Source of the DNA: an uncultured Lachnospiraceae bacterium
GTDB taxonomy: Bacteria > Bacillota > Clostridia > Lachnospirales > Lachnospiraceae
NCBI GenBank assembly: GCA_910586255.1
Contig: CAJUHR010000002.1
Location: forward strand, 136,895-200,894
Direction of reading: 5' to 3'
DNA length: 64,000 nt
The notes under the pieces were generated by a model, which did no database searches, was not told the origin of the DNA, and saw only the letters and a program-made list of their open reading frames with translations. Below, piece after piece: positions 37,957 to 45,269 of the stretch. How positions within the stretch are numbered: position 1 is the stretch's first letter; the number at the start of each line of letters is the position of its first letter. The position numbers and the translations under genes were made by a program.

Positions 37957-38693
37957 TGATATACCTCCTCAGAAAGGTTGTTCTCCCAACCCGGGATTTT
38001 TCCGGTTACAATTGCATGGAATAATCTGGTTTTTACACCGGGATTCTCCTTTTCCAGATTATCTGTTAATATTTTCACATATTCCCTCCGGGTATGTCCG
38101 TCAACCGGGCAGGGATTTTTACACACAGGGAGCTTATAACGATTCCGAAAGCCTATAATATCTGCTTCCGCAACCAGCATCAGCGGACGAATCACCGTTA
38201 AATTCATGCGGTCCAAATAGGTAGATGGCGGAAATACATAGAATCGCCCCTCGTAAATCAGGGATAGAAGCATAGTCTCAATCAGATCCTCTCTGTGATG
38301 GGCATAGGCTATTTTGTTACAACCGGATTCCTTCGCAGCCTTATTCAGCGCGCCTTTTCTGAGCTTGGCACATAGGGAGCAGGGGTTAGATTCTTTTCGT
38401 TCCTCAAACAAAATTTTCCCGATATCCGTGGAAACAATCGTATAGGGAACGGAAAGCTCCTTACAAAGTCCGGAAACGGGAGACAAGTCCAAATCATCAA
38501 AGCCTAAATCAACAGTAATGGCTTTCAATGTGAACTTCTTTGGATAAAACTGACTCAAACCATGCAACGCATACAATAAGGTAAGGCTGTCCTTGCCTCC
38601 GGAAATCCCAATGGCAATTTGATCTCCATCGTCAATCATATGATAGGTATCAATGGCTTTTCTGGTAAGACTGTATAAACGTTGCAGCTTCAT
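37953..38693 (-). CDS. TtcA-like tRNA 2-thiolation ATPase
   Basis: A 246-residue PP-loop ATPase. The PP-loop is GISGGKDSLTLL (about residues 29-40). CSLCAKLRKG supplies a CxxC pair, and CKNPCPVDG a further Cys cluster, as in TtcA-type enzymes that thiolate C32 of tRNA with an iron-sulfur cluster. GGAGG lies 10 bp before the ATG. It is coupled to the downstream recombinase gene. The exact tRNA position modified is family-based. Confidence 0.88.
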   Translation of the reverse strand: MKLQRLYSLTRKAIDTYHMIDDGDQIAIGISGGKDSLTLLYALHGLSQFYPKKFTLKAITVDLGFDDLDLSPVSGLCKELSVPYTIVSTDIGKILFEERKESNPCSLCAKLRKGALNKAAKESGCNKIAYAHHREDLIETMLLSLIYEGRFYVFPPSTYLDRMNLTVIRPLMLVAEADIIGFRNRYKLPVCKNPCPVDGHTRREYVKILTDNLEKENPGVKTRLFHAIVTGKIPGWENNLSEEVYH

Positions 38694-38759
38694 CGGATAT
38701 AAACCTCCATGTGATGTGTAAATAATTATTGATAAATTAGAAAATCAGAAAATAGAGAA

Positions 38760-38778
38760 GAACAGTTCCAACTATTCG
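38760..38778 (+). repeat. Left copy of 19-bp terminal inverted repeat
   Basis: GAACAGTTCCAACTATTCG is repeated, perfectly and inverted, at 47507-47525. Both copies run into the dif-like sites. Confidence 0.8.
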
Positions 38779-38803
38779 CGAAAGAATACTTTAACGAATA
38801 GTT
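38770..38803 (+). repeat. Left dif-like site D1
   Basis: AACTATTCG and CGAATAGTT are perfect inverted arms at the ends of this 34-bp stretch. A second symmetry, AACTATTC-GCGAAA-GAATACTT, has 8-bp arms around a 6-bp centre like an Xer dif site. It repeats directly at 47480-47515 with a 2-nt gap and few mismatches. Confidence 0.7.
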
Positions 38804-38820
38804 TTAAACTCTTCGCACTA

Positions 38821-38842
38821 AACTATTCTTTCGCGAATAGTT
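38821..38842 (-). repeat. Dif-like site D2
   Basis: AACTATTC-TTTCGC-GAATAGTT is a perfect palindrome with 8-bp arms and a 6-bp centre, the reverse of D1. Its right part CTTTCGCGAATAGTTG (38828-38843) recurs exactly at 44091-44106. Confidence 0.7.
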
Positions 38843-38852
38843 GAAGGCCATG

Positions 38853-38905
38853 CCCTCCCTCTAATTCCCAGGTCCGGAAACTGGACCGGTTGCCGGCGGA
38901 TGTTC
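38853..38905 (-). repeat. Displaced copy of the LCP gene 3' end
   Basis: The first 23 bp are identical to 47525-47547 and 47 of 53 positions match overall. On the minus strand it reads EHPPATGPVSGPGN and a stop, against EHSPATGPVAGPGN and a stop in the intact LCP gene. This is the signature of integration at a gene 3' end. Confidence 0.8.
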
Positions 38906-38907
38906 TC

Positions 38908-38936
38908 TTGAACTATCTTCTGTTTATTTTTATTAT
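38908..38936 (+). promoter_or_regulatory. Predicted promoter of the morphogenesis operon
   Basis: TTGAAC (38908-38913), 17 bp, TATTAT (38931-38936). It starts just inside the LCP-tail repeat, 72 bp before the first structural gene. Confidence 0.6.
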
Positions 38937-39007
38937 TTGCTTCCTTTAGGTGACGTTACCGGTTTGGCCGTTATGGGTGTTCTTTCATAATAACATGGAG
39001 ATTTTAT

Positions 39008-39319
39008 ATGGGCAAGAAAAATTTATGGGTTGTTTTGTTCTTTTTGGTTATGATATGTTTTTCTTTTCCGGCATTTGCTTCCCAGGCTACTCCATCAGAT
39101 ACGGCCCCTTTGGAATCGGAAGCTTTTGAAGCGGACTGGGAGGATTTGGAGTTAATTAATGATTTAACAGGCGGTTCGGTTTCTCTTTCCCAGGAGGAAA
39201 TATCCTCTATTCGGAACGCCCTGGAAACCTGTATGAGGCTTTTGATTTTTGTAGATGCATTTTTGGCGCTCCTCTTTGGCTGCCTCCTCGTTGTAATTCT
39301 GTGTTTGTTTTTGAAATGA
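39008..39319 (+). CDS. Small secreted membrane protein of the inovirus module
   Basis: 103 residues: a signal peptide ending near FPAFASQ, an acidic segment (residues 28-70), and a C-terminal TM helix (about 79-102, LLIFVDAFLALLFGCLLVVILCLFL). GGAGA lies 10 bp before the ATG. It is the first gene of the structural operon. Layout and place suggest a minor virion or assembly protein, but I know no clear homologue. Confidence 0.7.
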   Translation: MGKKNLWVVLFFLVMICFSFPAFASQATPSDTAPLESEAFEADWEDLELINDLTGGSVSLSQEEISSIRNALETCMRLLIFVDAFLALLFGCLLVVILCLFLK

Positions 39320-39333
39320 TTGGAGGAATGTAC

Positions 39334-39462
39334 ATGATGAATTTTAATGAGATATCTTCCATTGTTTCGCCGCTTGTAGGGATTGGTTTTTTGTTCGGAT
39401 GCTTTCCGCTTCTTTTTGGTATTGGCATCCGTACAATTATCAATATATTAAAAAATATTTGA
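39334..39462 (+). CDS. 42-residue hydrophobic protein, minor coat candidate
   Basis: Starts at ATG 39334, seven bases after GGAGG, and ends at TGA 39460-39462. One TM helix (about residues 13-31, LVGIGFLFGCFPLLFGIGI) with a basic C-terminus. Tiny TM proteins just before the major coat gene are typical of inoviruses (pVII/pIX in Ff phages). It is too short for usual gene callers. Confidence 0.65.
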   Translation: MMNFNEISSIVSPLVGIGFLFGCFPLLFGIGIRTIINILKNI

Positions 39463-39477
39463 AAGGAGAAATGTTTT

Positions 39478-39768
39478 ATGATTAAGACCGATTTATTGGA
39501 GAAAGCAAAAACGTCTGCCCTTCTGGCGGCGCCTGTTGTAATGACGGCTGTTCCTGCCATTACAAGTTATGCGTCTGAGGATGCTTCTGGCGGTTCGGAT
39601 GTTATGTCTACCGCGGTGACAGCGCTTACCACATCGTTGACGGATATGGCAACCAGCATTGGCGGCGCGATTGGCTCCATCCTCCCCATTGTCATTCCGT
39701 TGGTAGGCGTTTCCCTTGTGGTAACCATCGGAATTGCCGTATTCAAGAAGATTGCCAGTAAGGCATGA
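39478..39768 (+). CDS. Inovirus major coat protein (pVIII-like)
   Basis: 96 residues with the classical major coat layout. A signal peptide ends around TSYAS, giving a mature protein of about 64 residues. This has an acidic N-terminus (EDASGGSD), an amphipathic then hydrophobic helix (IGSILPIVIPLVGVSLVVTIGIAVF), and a basic C-terminus (KKIASKA) to contact DNA. GAAAGGAGAAA precedes the ATG. A strong terminator follows directly, as after gene VIII of Ff phages, which allows high coat expression relative to downstream genes. Confidence 0.88.
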   Translation: MIKTDLLEKAKTSALLAAPVVMTAVPAITSYASEDASGGSDVMSTAVTALTTSLTDMATSIGGAIGSILPIVIPLVGVSLVVTIGIAVFKKIASKA

Positions 39769-39789
39769 TTCCAGATGCTATTTTGTCTA

Positions 39790-39822
39790 CGCCCTGGCTT
39801 AAAAACCAGGGCGCTTTTTTTT
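39790..39822 (+). terminator. Rho-independent terminator after the coat gene
   Basis: CGCCCTGG (39790-39797) pairs with CCAGGGCG (39806-39813), followed by CTTTTTTTT. It is a strong terminator between the coat gene and the adsorption genes. Confidence 0.9.
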
Positions 39823-39839
39823 AAGGGGGAAATCATTTT

Positions 39840-41399
39840 ATGTGTAAATATCAATATAAACGTTGTCTTTCCGTTTTCCTGGCGTGCTTTCTTTTTTTAT
39901 CGGTTCCTTTTAAAGCCTATGCCACTTCCGTTGCGGTGCCTGTCTCTTATTCAGTCGGCAGCTACATTGTAAACCTGATTTTAAATGCCTGCGGAATTGA
40001 TCTTTCCCTCAGCTCCGTTGCCTCTGTCCTTGGTCAGTGGTCCGGCTATGAGGACTATATGGAGCGTGGCTCAAAAGGGCAGTTAGGGGCATTTAGCCAA
40101 TATCTGTACGATGGTTCCCAAAATGCGGTTACTCTGGAAGCCCGGGAGGAATTTGATTCTTTAATCCATACGCTTAATGACGCGGTTAATTCCTCCTGGG
40201 GGTCGGTTGTTTCCGGAGTGAAACCGTTAATTGCGGCAGTCAAGGAATGGCTGGCAACTTTGATCGGTTATGGAACAGAAACGGTGATTTACACGGTTCC
40301 GGCGTCCAGCTACAATCCTGCCTGGACGATGGAGCTGTTCTGTACCACAAGAATTTATCCTTTAGTAAAGCCAACCTCCGGCAGCGATACAGATAAAATC
40401 ATTAATGATCCGGATCGTATGTATTTTTTTACATCCTATACGCCCTCTACATCCAAGTATGTTTTAATCCGCAACTGGTATAAACGGAAGAATTCTGAGG
40501 TTCTTGGCCTTTATGATGAATCAGAGCAGCGGGTCTGGTTTTACATGAAGGATGCAGCCAGTGCTTCCGGATACATACAGGTAAGTACGTTTAACCAATA
40601 TGAGCAGGTAGATGAAAACGGCTTGTATGCCTATCATGTCTCTCAGCATTGTTCAGAGTATCTTACAAATGTCCCCTGTGCTAAGGAATATCTTGGCAAT
40701 CTTCCATTCCGGGTATTTCTGAATGAAGCTGCTCTCCGGGATTATTGTCTTAGCGGGACGATTGATACGGAAAGTATTGCAAAGCTTGGTGAGATTGGGC
40801 TGGATGTTTTAGGTATCAATGTCAATGTCCAGAAAGCCGCTCTGGCTGTAATTCCGGATGTGATCACTCTTCCGGACACGGCGGAAGCCGCCCTTAAAAA
40901 TGCCGGAGCAGTCTCTGACGCCATATCGGATGAAGCCGCTCTTAAATCCGCGCTTGGCTCCGCGGGCCTGGTGATTGACTGGACGGATGAGGTAACGGAT
41001 ATTCCGGATAATCCCGGAATTACGGACACGGATATAAAGGAACTGATGGAAAAAGTGGCCGCCATTCCCGCGCAGATTACGGATTCGATTTTCGGACAGT
41101 TTGATAAAAAGGGGGATGAGGTCCTGGATGAAATGTCCATTCCGGATATCATTATGAGCAAGTTCCCTTTCTGTATCCCGTTTGACATCATTTACTTAAT
41201 CCGGCTTTTGATGGCGGAAAGGGAAATTCCCCGTTTTGAGATTCCGATTGCATTTGATTATCTCAGTTTTCATTACAGGGAAGTGTTTATTCTGGATTTC
41301 GCTGATTATGACACGCTGGTGACCGTATTCCGGGTAATGCTGGATTTGCTGTTTTGTGTCTGTCTCATCACCGGAACCCGTGCTTTGATAAGGGGGTAA
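39840..41399 (+). CDS. Adsorption-type minor coat protein A (pIII-like)
   Basis: 519 residues with a signal peptide (cleavage near AYATS), a large extracellular region and a C-terminal TM helix (about 495-513, VMLDLLFCVCLITGTRA). The size, order before a pVI-like gene and Zot, and topology fit a pIII-like tip protein. It shares ordered motifs with the 494-residue protein downstream: NACGIDL/LRGCGVS near the N-terminus, VKEWL followed by YGTETVIY, and NLPFRVFLN. An Ala/Asp-rich stretch (about 340-385) separates the N and C parts. Confidence 0.75.
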   Translation: MCKYQYKRCLSVFLACFLFLSVPFKAYATSVAVPVSYSVGSYIVNLILNACGIDLSLSSVASVLGQWSGYEDYMERGSKGQLGAFSQYLYDGSQNAVTLEAREEFDSLIHTLNDAVNSSWGSVVSGVKPLIAAVKEWLATLIGYGTETVIYTVPASSYNPAWTMELFCTTRIYPLVKPTSGSDTDKIINDPDRMYFFTSYTPSTSKYVLIRNWYKRKNSEVLGLYDESEQRVWFYMKDAASASGYIQVSTFNQYEQVDENGLYAYHVSQHCSEYLTNVPCAKEYLGNLPFRVFLNEAALRDYCLSGTIDTESIAKLGEIGLDVLGINVNVQKAALAVIPDVITLPDTAEAALKNAGAVSDAISDEAALKSALGSAGLVIDWTDEVTDIPDNPGITDTDIKELMEKVAAIPAQITDSIFGQFDKKGDEVLDEMSIPDIIMSKFPFCIPFDIIYLIRLLMAEREIPRFEIPIAFDYLSFHYREVFILDFADYDTLVTVFRVMLDLLFCVCLITGTRALIRG

Positions 41400-41402
41400 G
41401 TT

Positions 41403-41636
41403 ATGGATGTTTTGATGAAAAGTGTTTCTTCTGTCATTGCGGCTGTTTTGGAATTCCTGCCGGATTCCCCTTTCCGGTCATGGCTGGATGGTCTTTCCGA
41501 TATCCCCTATCTGGGTTATCTGAATTATTTCATCCCGATTTCAGATTTTGTCGCTCTTCTTTCTGTCTGGGGAGTTGCGGTTGGCGCTTTTTATGCGGTC
41601 AGTGCCATCTTACGGATGGTTAAGGCGATTAATTAA
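41403..41636 (+). CDS. pVI-like small membrane protein
   Basis: 77 residues, with two hydrophobic segments (SSVIAAVLEFL and the longer FVALLSVWGVAVGAFYAVSAIL). AGGGGGTAAG precedes the ATG. Position between the adsorption gene and the Zot gene equals that of gene VI in Ff phages, a minor coat protein that joins the tip to the membrane. Identification is by position and topology. Confidence 0.7.
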   Translation: MDVLMKSVSSVIAAVLEFLPDSPFRSWLDGLSDIPYLGYLNYFIPISDFVALLSVWGVAVGAFYAVSAILRMVKAIN

Positions 41637-41648
41637 GGGGGAACATTT

Positions 41649-42425
41649 ATGATTACTTTATACAGTGGCACTCCCGGATCCGGGAAGTCCTTGGACTGTG
41701 CCAGGACCATTTATAACTGGTGCCGGCGTGGTGCCCCGATTATCTGCAATTTTCCCATTAATGTAGATAATATCCGGATGCGTAAGGAAAAAGAAATTTA
41801 TTTTGTTCCAAACAGTGAATTGAATCCTGATGACTTAGTGGCATTTTCCAGAGAGTATTTTTCCGGCCGCCCTTTAAGGGAAGATGCCATCCTTTTGATG
41901 CTGGATGAATCCCAGTTGCTTTTTAATGCCCGGGACTGGCGTTCAAAGGGGCGTGACCGTTGGAATTGGTTCTTTACTATGCACCGTCATTTTGGGTTTT
42001 ATATTATCCTGTGCTGTCAGTATGACGCTATGCTGGATTGCCAGGTGCGCTGCCTGATTGAGTATGAGATCATCCACCGGAAAGTAAAGAATATCGGCTG
42101 GCGCGGTTATCTCCTCTCCTTTCTGATGCTGGCTCCTTTCAATCTTTTTGTGAAGGTACGGGTATGGTATCCGATGAAAGAGAAGGTAAATGCAGAATTT
42201 TTTAAAAGCAGGAAACGGTATTTTAAGATTTATGATACTTTTGAGCTTTTGGACGCTCCATCCCAGGAAAGGCCAAAAGACGTGCCTGACCGGTCAGGGG
42301 TGTTAAAGCCATACCGGTTAGGAAAGAAATACAGAGAACTTCCATTCGGAGATGATGAAAAAGAAGAAAATCCAAATGGATGTGATCTTCCATTGCCGGA
42401 TGATGAAATCCAGGAAAAGGAGTGA
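41649..42425 (+). CDS. Zot/pI-like morphogenesis ATPase
   Basis: 258 residues with the Zot domain. Walker A GTPGSGKS is at 7-14 and Walker B LMLDE at 83-87, followed by SQLLFNARDW, a typical Zot stretch. A hydrophobic segment (about 160-176, GYLLSFLMLAPFNLFV) is a plausible TM anchor. These ATPases drive filament extrusion through the membrane and are the hallmark gene of inoviruses. RBS AAGGGGGAAC. The stop is followed at once by the second adsorption gene. Confidence 0.9.
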   Translation: MITLYSGTPGSGKSLDCARTIYNWCRRGAPIICNFPINVDNIRMRKEKEIYFVPNSELNPDDLVAFSREYFSGRPLREDAILLMLDESQLLFNARDWRSKGRDRWNWFFTMHRHFGFYIILCCQYDAMLDCQVRCLIEYEIIHRKVKNIGWRGYLLSFLMLAPFNLFVKVRVWYPMKEKVNAEFFKSRKRYFKIYDTFELLDAPSQERPKDVPDRSGVLKPYRLGKKYRELPFGDDEKEENPNGCDLPLPDDEIQEKE

Positions 42426-42431
42426 ATGATA

Positions 42432-43910
42432 ATGAAGATGATAAAAAAGGTTCTTATATGCATGCTGGTTCCGGTTCTTCTCCTCTCCTGCCCTTTTGTG
42501 GCCTTTGCTGATGACATGGGGCCGGATGACTATATTTTTGCTATGGTATTGCGTGGCTGTGGGGTATCTATTGAGTATTGGGTGGATGCATTTCGGTCTG
42601 CATATGAAGGGTATTTGGAATCTGTCGGAAATCAGGCATTATTAAACCAGTTACATAGATATCAGGACTTATCTTGGGGGGAAACAGCTACGGGCATAGA
42701 CAATCTTTTTTACAGCGTCAAGGAGTGGCTTTCTCTTTCTGATTCATATGGGACAGATAGTATTTTTTATAATCTCCCTTCAAAACCATCTCCCCAGCCT
42801 GCAAAGGTATTTTCACCGGATATTAACAGCTTGCTCACAACGCCTTTTTCAGATCCCAACCCTATTCCTGATACAGGGTACCATTATTTGTTTTCAGATG
42901 TGTACAGCGGCTACCGTTCACTAAATAAACGTCTTTATTATAGCCAGAGGAATGTATACGCCCCTGATGGGAAAGAGATATTTGGAGTCAATACAGGGTA
43001 TGCGCGGTATAAGGACGACATGCGCATCCAATTCATTGTTCGGGATACATCCAGCAGCAAAGGGTATTCTTTTATTGATTTAAAAGGTATGTCTGTTCAA
43101 CGTTATACTGATGATGATGTTATGTATTACAAAGGCACGGGCAGTGTTGCTGTCAATTACATTGGAACTAATATCCGGTCTGTTATGAACCTGCCATTTA
43201 AAGTTTTTATCAGTACGGACTGTGCTGAAAAATATTTTAAAACGGGGGATATGAATTATATTTTTTCTAAGGATGTATGCCCGCTTGAACTTGGGATTAG
43301 GCAGGAAGGCAAAGTCCCTTATGTTATTCAAAGGAGTCAAGTAAAAAGTGTAGGCACTTCTATGGTCTTGCCACCAGATTTGTCTGAAGCGCTGTCTTGT
43401 GTGAATAATCTTCCTTACTGTTCGGATTTTTCTGAACTTACATCTATTCTTTCCGCTGGCGGCCTGGAAGTAGACTACCATATTCCTTACAGGGTGGAGC
43501 ACTACATTCAAACCGGCATCCGTCCGGGCGGGGAAAAAGTATGGGAAAAAAAAGATACAGACGAACGGGAAGGTTATTATCTGGATCCGGCTTCCTATGA
43601 AGAAAAGGTTTATGACCTTTATAGCTTTTCGCCGGATTTAACCGAAAACGGGGATAGTACAATTCCGGCAGACGGCAATCTGGTAGTAAAGCTCTATTAT
43701 GAGCAAAAACCCCCTTCCGTCATTGCTGCTGATTCCGTGGGGGATGTGGCCTCCGCGGCAGGCAAAGGAATTATTTCCGCGTTTTTAAAGTCATTCCATT
43801 GGATTTTCCTGGTGATTTTTACCATCTACCTTATAAAATTGATTAAGAGTATTTTAAAACTAATTTTCTGCAGTGACCGTTCTTCGGCTGATGATCCTCC
43901 CAGACATTAG
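42432..43910 (+). CDS. Adsorption-type minor coat protein B with MucBP-like domain
   Basis: 492 residues from ATG 42432 (AAGGAG 9 bp ahead; ATG 42426 is too close). A signal peptide ends near FVAFADD and a TM helix lies at about 452-475 (FLVIFTIYLIKLIKSILKLIF). Motifs shared with protein A (VKEWL, YGTDSIFY, NLPFKVF) show common descent. From about residue 355 to 430 a segment starting YHIPYRVEHYIQ and ending NLVVKLYYEQ matches the MucBP/InlB-type repeat of Firmicute surface proteins; protein A lacks it. A likely receptor- or mucin-facing domain. Confidence 0.72.
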   Translation: MKMIKKVLICMLVPVLLLSCPFVAFADDMGPDDYIFAMVLRGCGVSIEYWVDAFRSAYEGYLESVGNQALLNQLHRYQDLSWGETATGIDNLFYSVKEWLSLSDSYGTDSIFYNLPSKPSPQPAKVFSPDINSLLTTPFSDPNPIPDTGYHYLFSDVYSGYRSLNKRLYYSQRNVYAPDGKEIFGVNTGYARYKDDMRIQFIVRDTSSSKGYSFIDLKGMSVQRYTDDDVMYYKGTGSVAVNYIGTNIRSVMNLPFKVFISTDCAEKYFKTGDMNYIFSKDVCPLELGIRQEGKVPYVIQRSQVKSVGTSMVLPPDLSEALSCVNNLPYCSDFSELTSILSAGGLEVDYHIPYRVEHYIQTGIRPGGEKVWEKKDTDEREGYYLDPASYEEKVYDLYSFSPDLTENGDSTIPADGNLVVKLYYEQKPPSVIAADSVGDVASAAGKGIISAFLKSFHWIFLVIFTIYLIKLIKSILKLIFCSDRSSADDPPRH

Positions 43911-43929
43911 TAAGGGATTAAAAAAAATG

Positions 43930-43988
43930 TCATCCCCACACAGAGCGCCAGACAGGCTTTGGCCTGGCGGCTCTCTGTGTGGGGATGA
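43930..43988. other. Large hairpin: packaging signal candidate or terminator
   Basis: TCATCCCCACACAGAG (43930-43945) pairs perfectly with CTCTGTGTGGGGATGA (43973-43988), and the inner CGCCAG pairs with CTGGCG across a 3-nt bulge: 22 pairs. There is no T-run after it. In Ff phages one large hairpin next to the structural genes is the packaging signal. The 253-bp gap to the next gene also holds dif-like site D3. Confidence 0.6.
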
Positions 43989-44090
43989 GAAATTTATGAT
44001 ACAACTCTTCGCGCTGCCGGTTGATTTTTTAGATTATTTGCTCCGGAAAATGCATTATTGTTTTTGATTACTTAAACAATTCAGATGACT

Positions 44091-44106
44091 CTTTCGCGAA
44101 TAGTTG
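44091..44106 (-). repeat. Internal dif-like half-site D3
   Basis: CTTTCGCGAATAGTTG matches 38828-38843 at all 16 positions. The opposite arm (GATGACTC) is degenerate. It divides the morphogenesis module from the replication module. Confidence 0.6.
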
Positions 44107-44163
44107 GATAGATGCTTTTATCTGAGAGTCTCTTCTGCCTTTATCATATCACGGAGGGTTTTT

Positions 44164-44241
44164 ATGGACAAGCGCTGCCCGGCGTGTGACAAAGAAGATC
44201 ACCGTGGTTCATGCGGACAAGTCTGCACAGGGAGAAAGTAA
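44164..44241 (+). CDS. 25-residue Cys-rich micropeptide (possible zinc ribbon)
   Basis: ATG 44164 lies six bases after GGAGG and gives 25 residues with CPAC and CGQVC, a CxxC-x8-CxxxC layout. The ribosome binding site is strong; the reading frame is short and overlaps the next candidate in another frame. It could be a leader or a real Cys-rich peptide. Confidence 0.35.
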   Translation: MDKRCPACDKEDHRGSCGQVCTGRK

Positions 44242-44470
44242 GATTGTAGATGATTATAACATAGATTCCATCTGGATGTGTATGTTTGGTTCTATGATTG
44301 TGACTTATATCCCAAAGTATGTAAAGTACTTTAAAAGCTATGACCCGCCCCAACTCCCAGGCCTTACCGGGGACACATTTCCCGATTTCCCCCGCAGGAA
44401 GCCATTTCTCTCTTTTCACTCTTCCTTCCAGGAAGCCCGGCGTGTCCTTCGTTTTTGGAAGAAACGTTAA
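44186..44470 (+). CDS. Possible 94-residue protein, weak
   Basis: GTG 44186 starts inside the micropeptide in another frame and has no ribosome binding site, so expression would need coupling or frameshifting. The product has one hydrophobic segment (IWMCMFGSMIVTYI) and a basic Pro-rich tail. A terminator-like hairpin follows directly. I would not rely on it. Confidence 0.3.
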   Translation: MTKKITVVHADKSAQGESKIVDDYNIDSIWMCMFGSMIVTYIPKYVKYFKSYDPPQLPGLTGDTFPDFPRRKPFLSFHSSFQEARRVLRFWKKR

Positions 44471-44472
44471 AA

Positions 44473-44502
44473 AGCAGGCCCGCAACGCTGTGCGGGCCTG
44501 CT
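44473..44502. terminator. Hairpin, probable bidirectional terminator
   Basis: AGCAGGCCCGC pairs perfectly with GCGGGCCTGCT around AACGCTGT. TAATGTTTTT follows on the plus strand and TTTTTAACG on the minus, so it can end transcription from both sides. Confidence 0.75.
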
Positions 44503-44617
44503 AATGTTTTTAGATAATTCATCAAGCTGCAGCAACTATTGTATGACACTTTTTGTTTCAAAGGCTCTGATCAGCCGGTCTGCAGCAGCTATTGTCGGAA
44601 TTGTTTCCCTGAATTAA

Positions 44618-44851
44618 TCACTTTGCTATTGGGAGGATGTTTTTACCTTTTAGGACTTCGATGATAGTTTCCATTTCGTCATTCAGTTTTTCAATATCCT
44701 TCCTCATTGCTCTATGCTCTGTTTTGTTTTCTAATCTTAGTGATTCGATTTTTAAGTCTGTACCATCTATTTTTAGACTTAACTCCTCTAGTTTGTTGTT
44801 AATTGGTTTTAGTAGGTCCCTCATGGCATCCAGCATTTCATTATCAGTCAT
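44618..44851 (-). CDS. Small coiled-coil protein
   Basis: 77 residues from the ATG at 44851, with AGGAGA suitably placed (GTG 44860 would add three). Almost all helix-forming, with heptad-like LEELSLKIDGTDLKIESLRLE and a Met/Glu-rich C-terminal helix. Similar short coiled-coil proteins are widespread in Lachnospiraceae genomes and mobile elements; no function is known. It runs against the operon and may form a unit with the ribbon-helix-helix gene. Confidence 0.55.
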   Translation of the reverse strand: MTDNEMLDAMRDLLKPINNKLEELSLKIDGTDLKIESLRLENKTEHRAMRKDIEKLNDEMETIIEVLKGKNILPIAK

Positions 44852-44928
44852 ACTGTTCACTCTCCTCTCCTGTCTCTATGAATACTATATCATAGGTTTC
44901 TGCTGGTGGTCAAGCAGCAACTAAGCTA

Positions 44929-45129
44929 TTAGTCATTTTGCCCCCCCCCACCGTTTTCCTCCATGTCACGGTCGATCAATGTATTCACGTAGTTGTTTAA
45001 AGATTTGTATCCTTTGGATTTCCAATGGGCTTCAATGATAGCTTTCCGGCCTTTGGGTACTCGGAATTTGATTTCTGTGTAATTATCTTTATTATATTGA
45101 GTATTATATTTTACTTTTTCAAATGACAT
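44929..45129 (-). CDS. Ribbon-helix-helix (Arc/MetJ-type) regulator
   Basis: 66 residues from ATG 45129, behind AAAGGAGAAAC. The pattern EIKFRVPKGRKAIIEAHWKSKGYKSLNNYVNTLIDRDM is a ribbon-helix-helix domain: a beta strand with basic residues then two helices. Three operator-like repeats lie directly upstream, one in its own 5' region and one inside a divergent promoter, so it very likely controls itself and the replication genes. It ends in an Asn/Gly/Glu tail next to a run of nine C on the plus strand. Confidence 0.75.
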   Translation of the reverse strand: MSFEKVKYNTQYNKDNYTEIKFRVPKGRKAIIEAHWKSKGYKSLNNYVNTLIDRDMEENGGGGQND

Positions 45130-45144
45130 GTTTCTCCTTTCTAA

Positions 45145-45222
45145 ACATGGTCTCATGTGTATGTTGCACAAAGACATGGTCTCATGTTTGTCGGTTTTGC
45201 CAATTGAAACATGGTCTCATGT
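45145..45222. promoter_or_regulatory. Three identical 14-bp operators
   Basis: ACATGGTCTCATGT occurs at 45145-45158, 45174-45187 and 45209-45222 without a mismatch. Each has ACATG/CATGT arms around a 4-bp centre. Start-to-start spacing is 29 and 35 bp. They lie between the ribbon-helix-helix gene and the rightward promoter. Confidence 0.88.
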
Positions 45223-45233
45223 TTTTGTATAAT
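45204..45233 (+). promoter_or_regulatory. Rightward promoter of the replication module
   Basis: TTGAAA (45204-45209), 18 bp, TATAAT (45228-45233). The third operator fills most of the spacer, so repressor binding should shut it off. It points to the ssDNA-binding candidate and Rep. Confidence 0.75.
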
Positions 45234-45240
45234 ATAACCT

Positions 45241-45259
45241 TAAGGTAGAGTTTACCTTA
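45241..45259 (+). repeat. Small hairpin at the predicted transcript start
   Basis: TAAGGTA and TACCTTA around GAGTT, a few bases after the -10. It could shape the 5' end of the transcript. Confidence 0.5.
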
Positions 45260-45269
45260 GATAAAATCC

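Noticed and set aside
44162..44485. 107-residue minus-strand frame in the phage-like element
   Set aside because: No ribosome binding site, overlaps the terminator hairpin and plus-strand candidates, no recognisable pattern.
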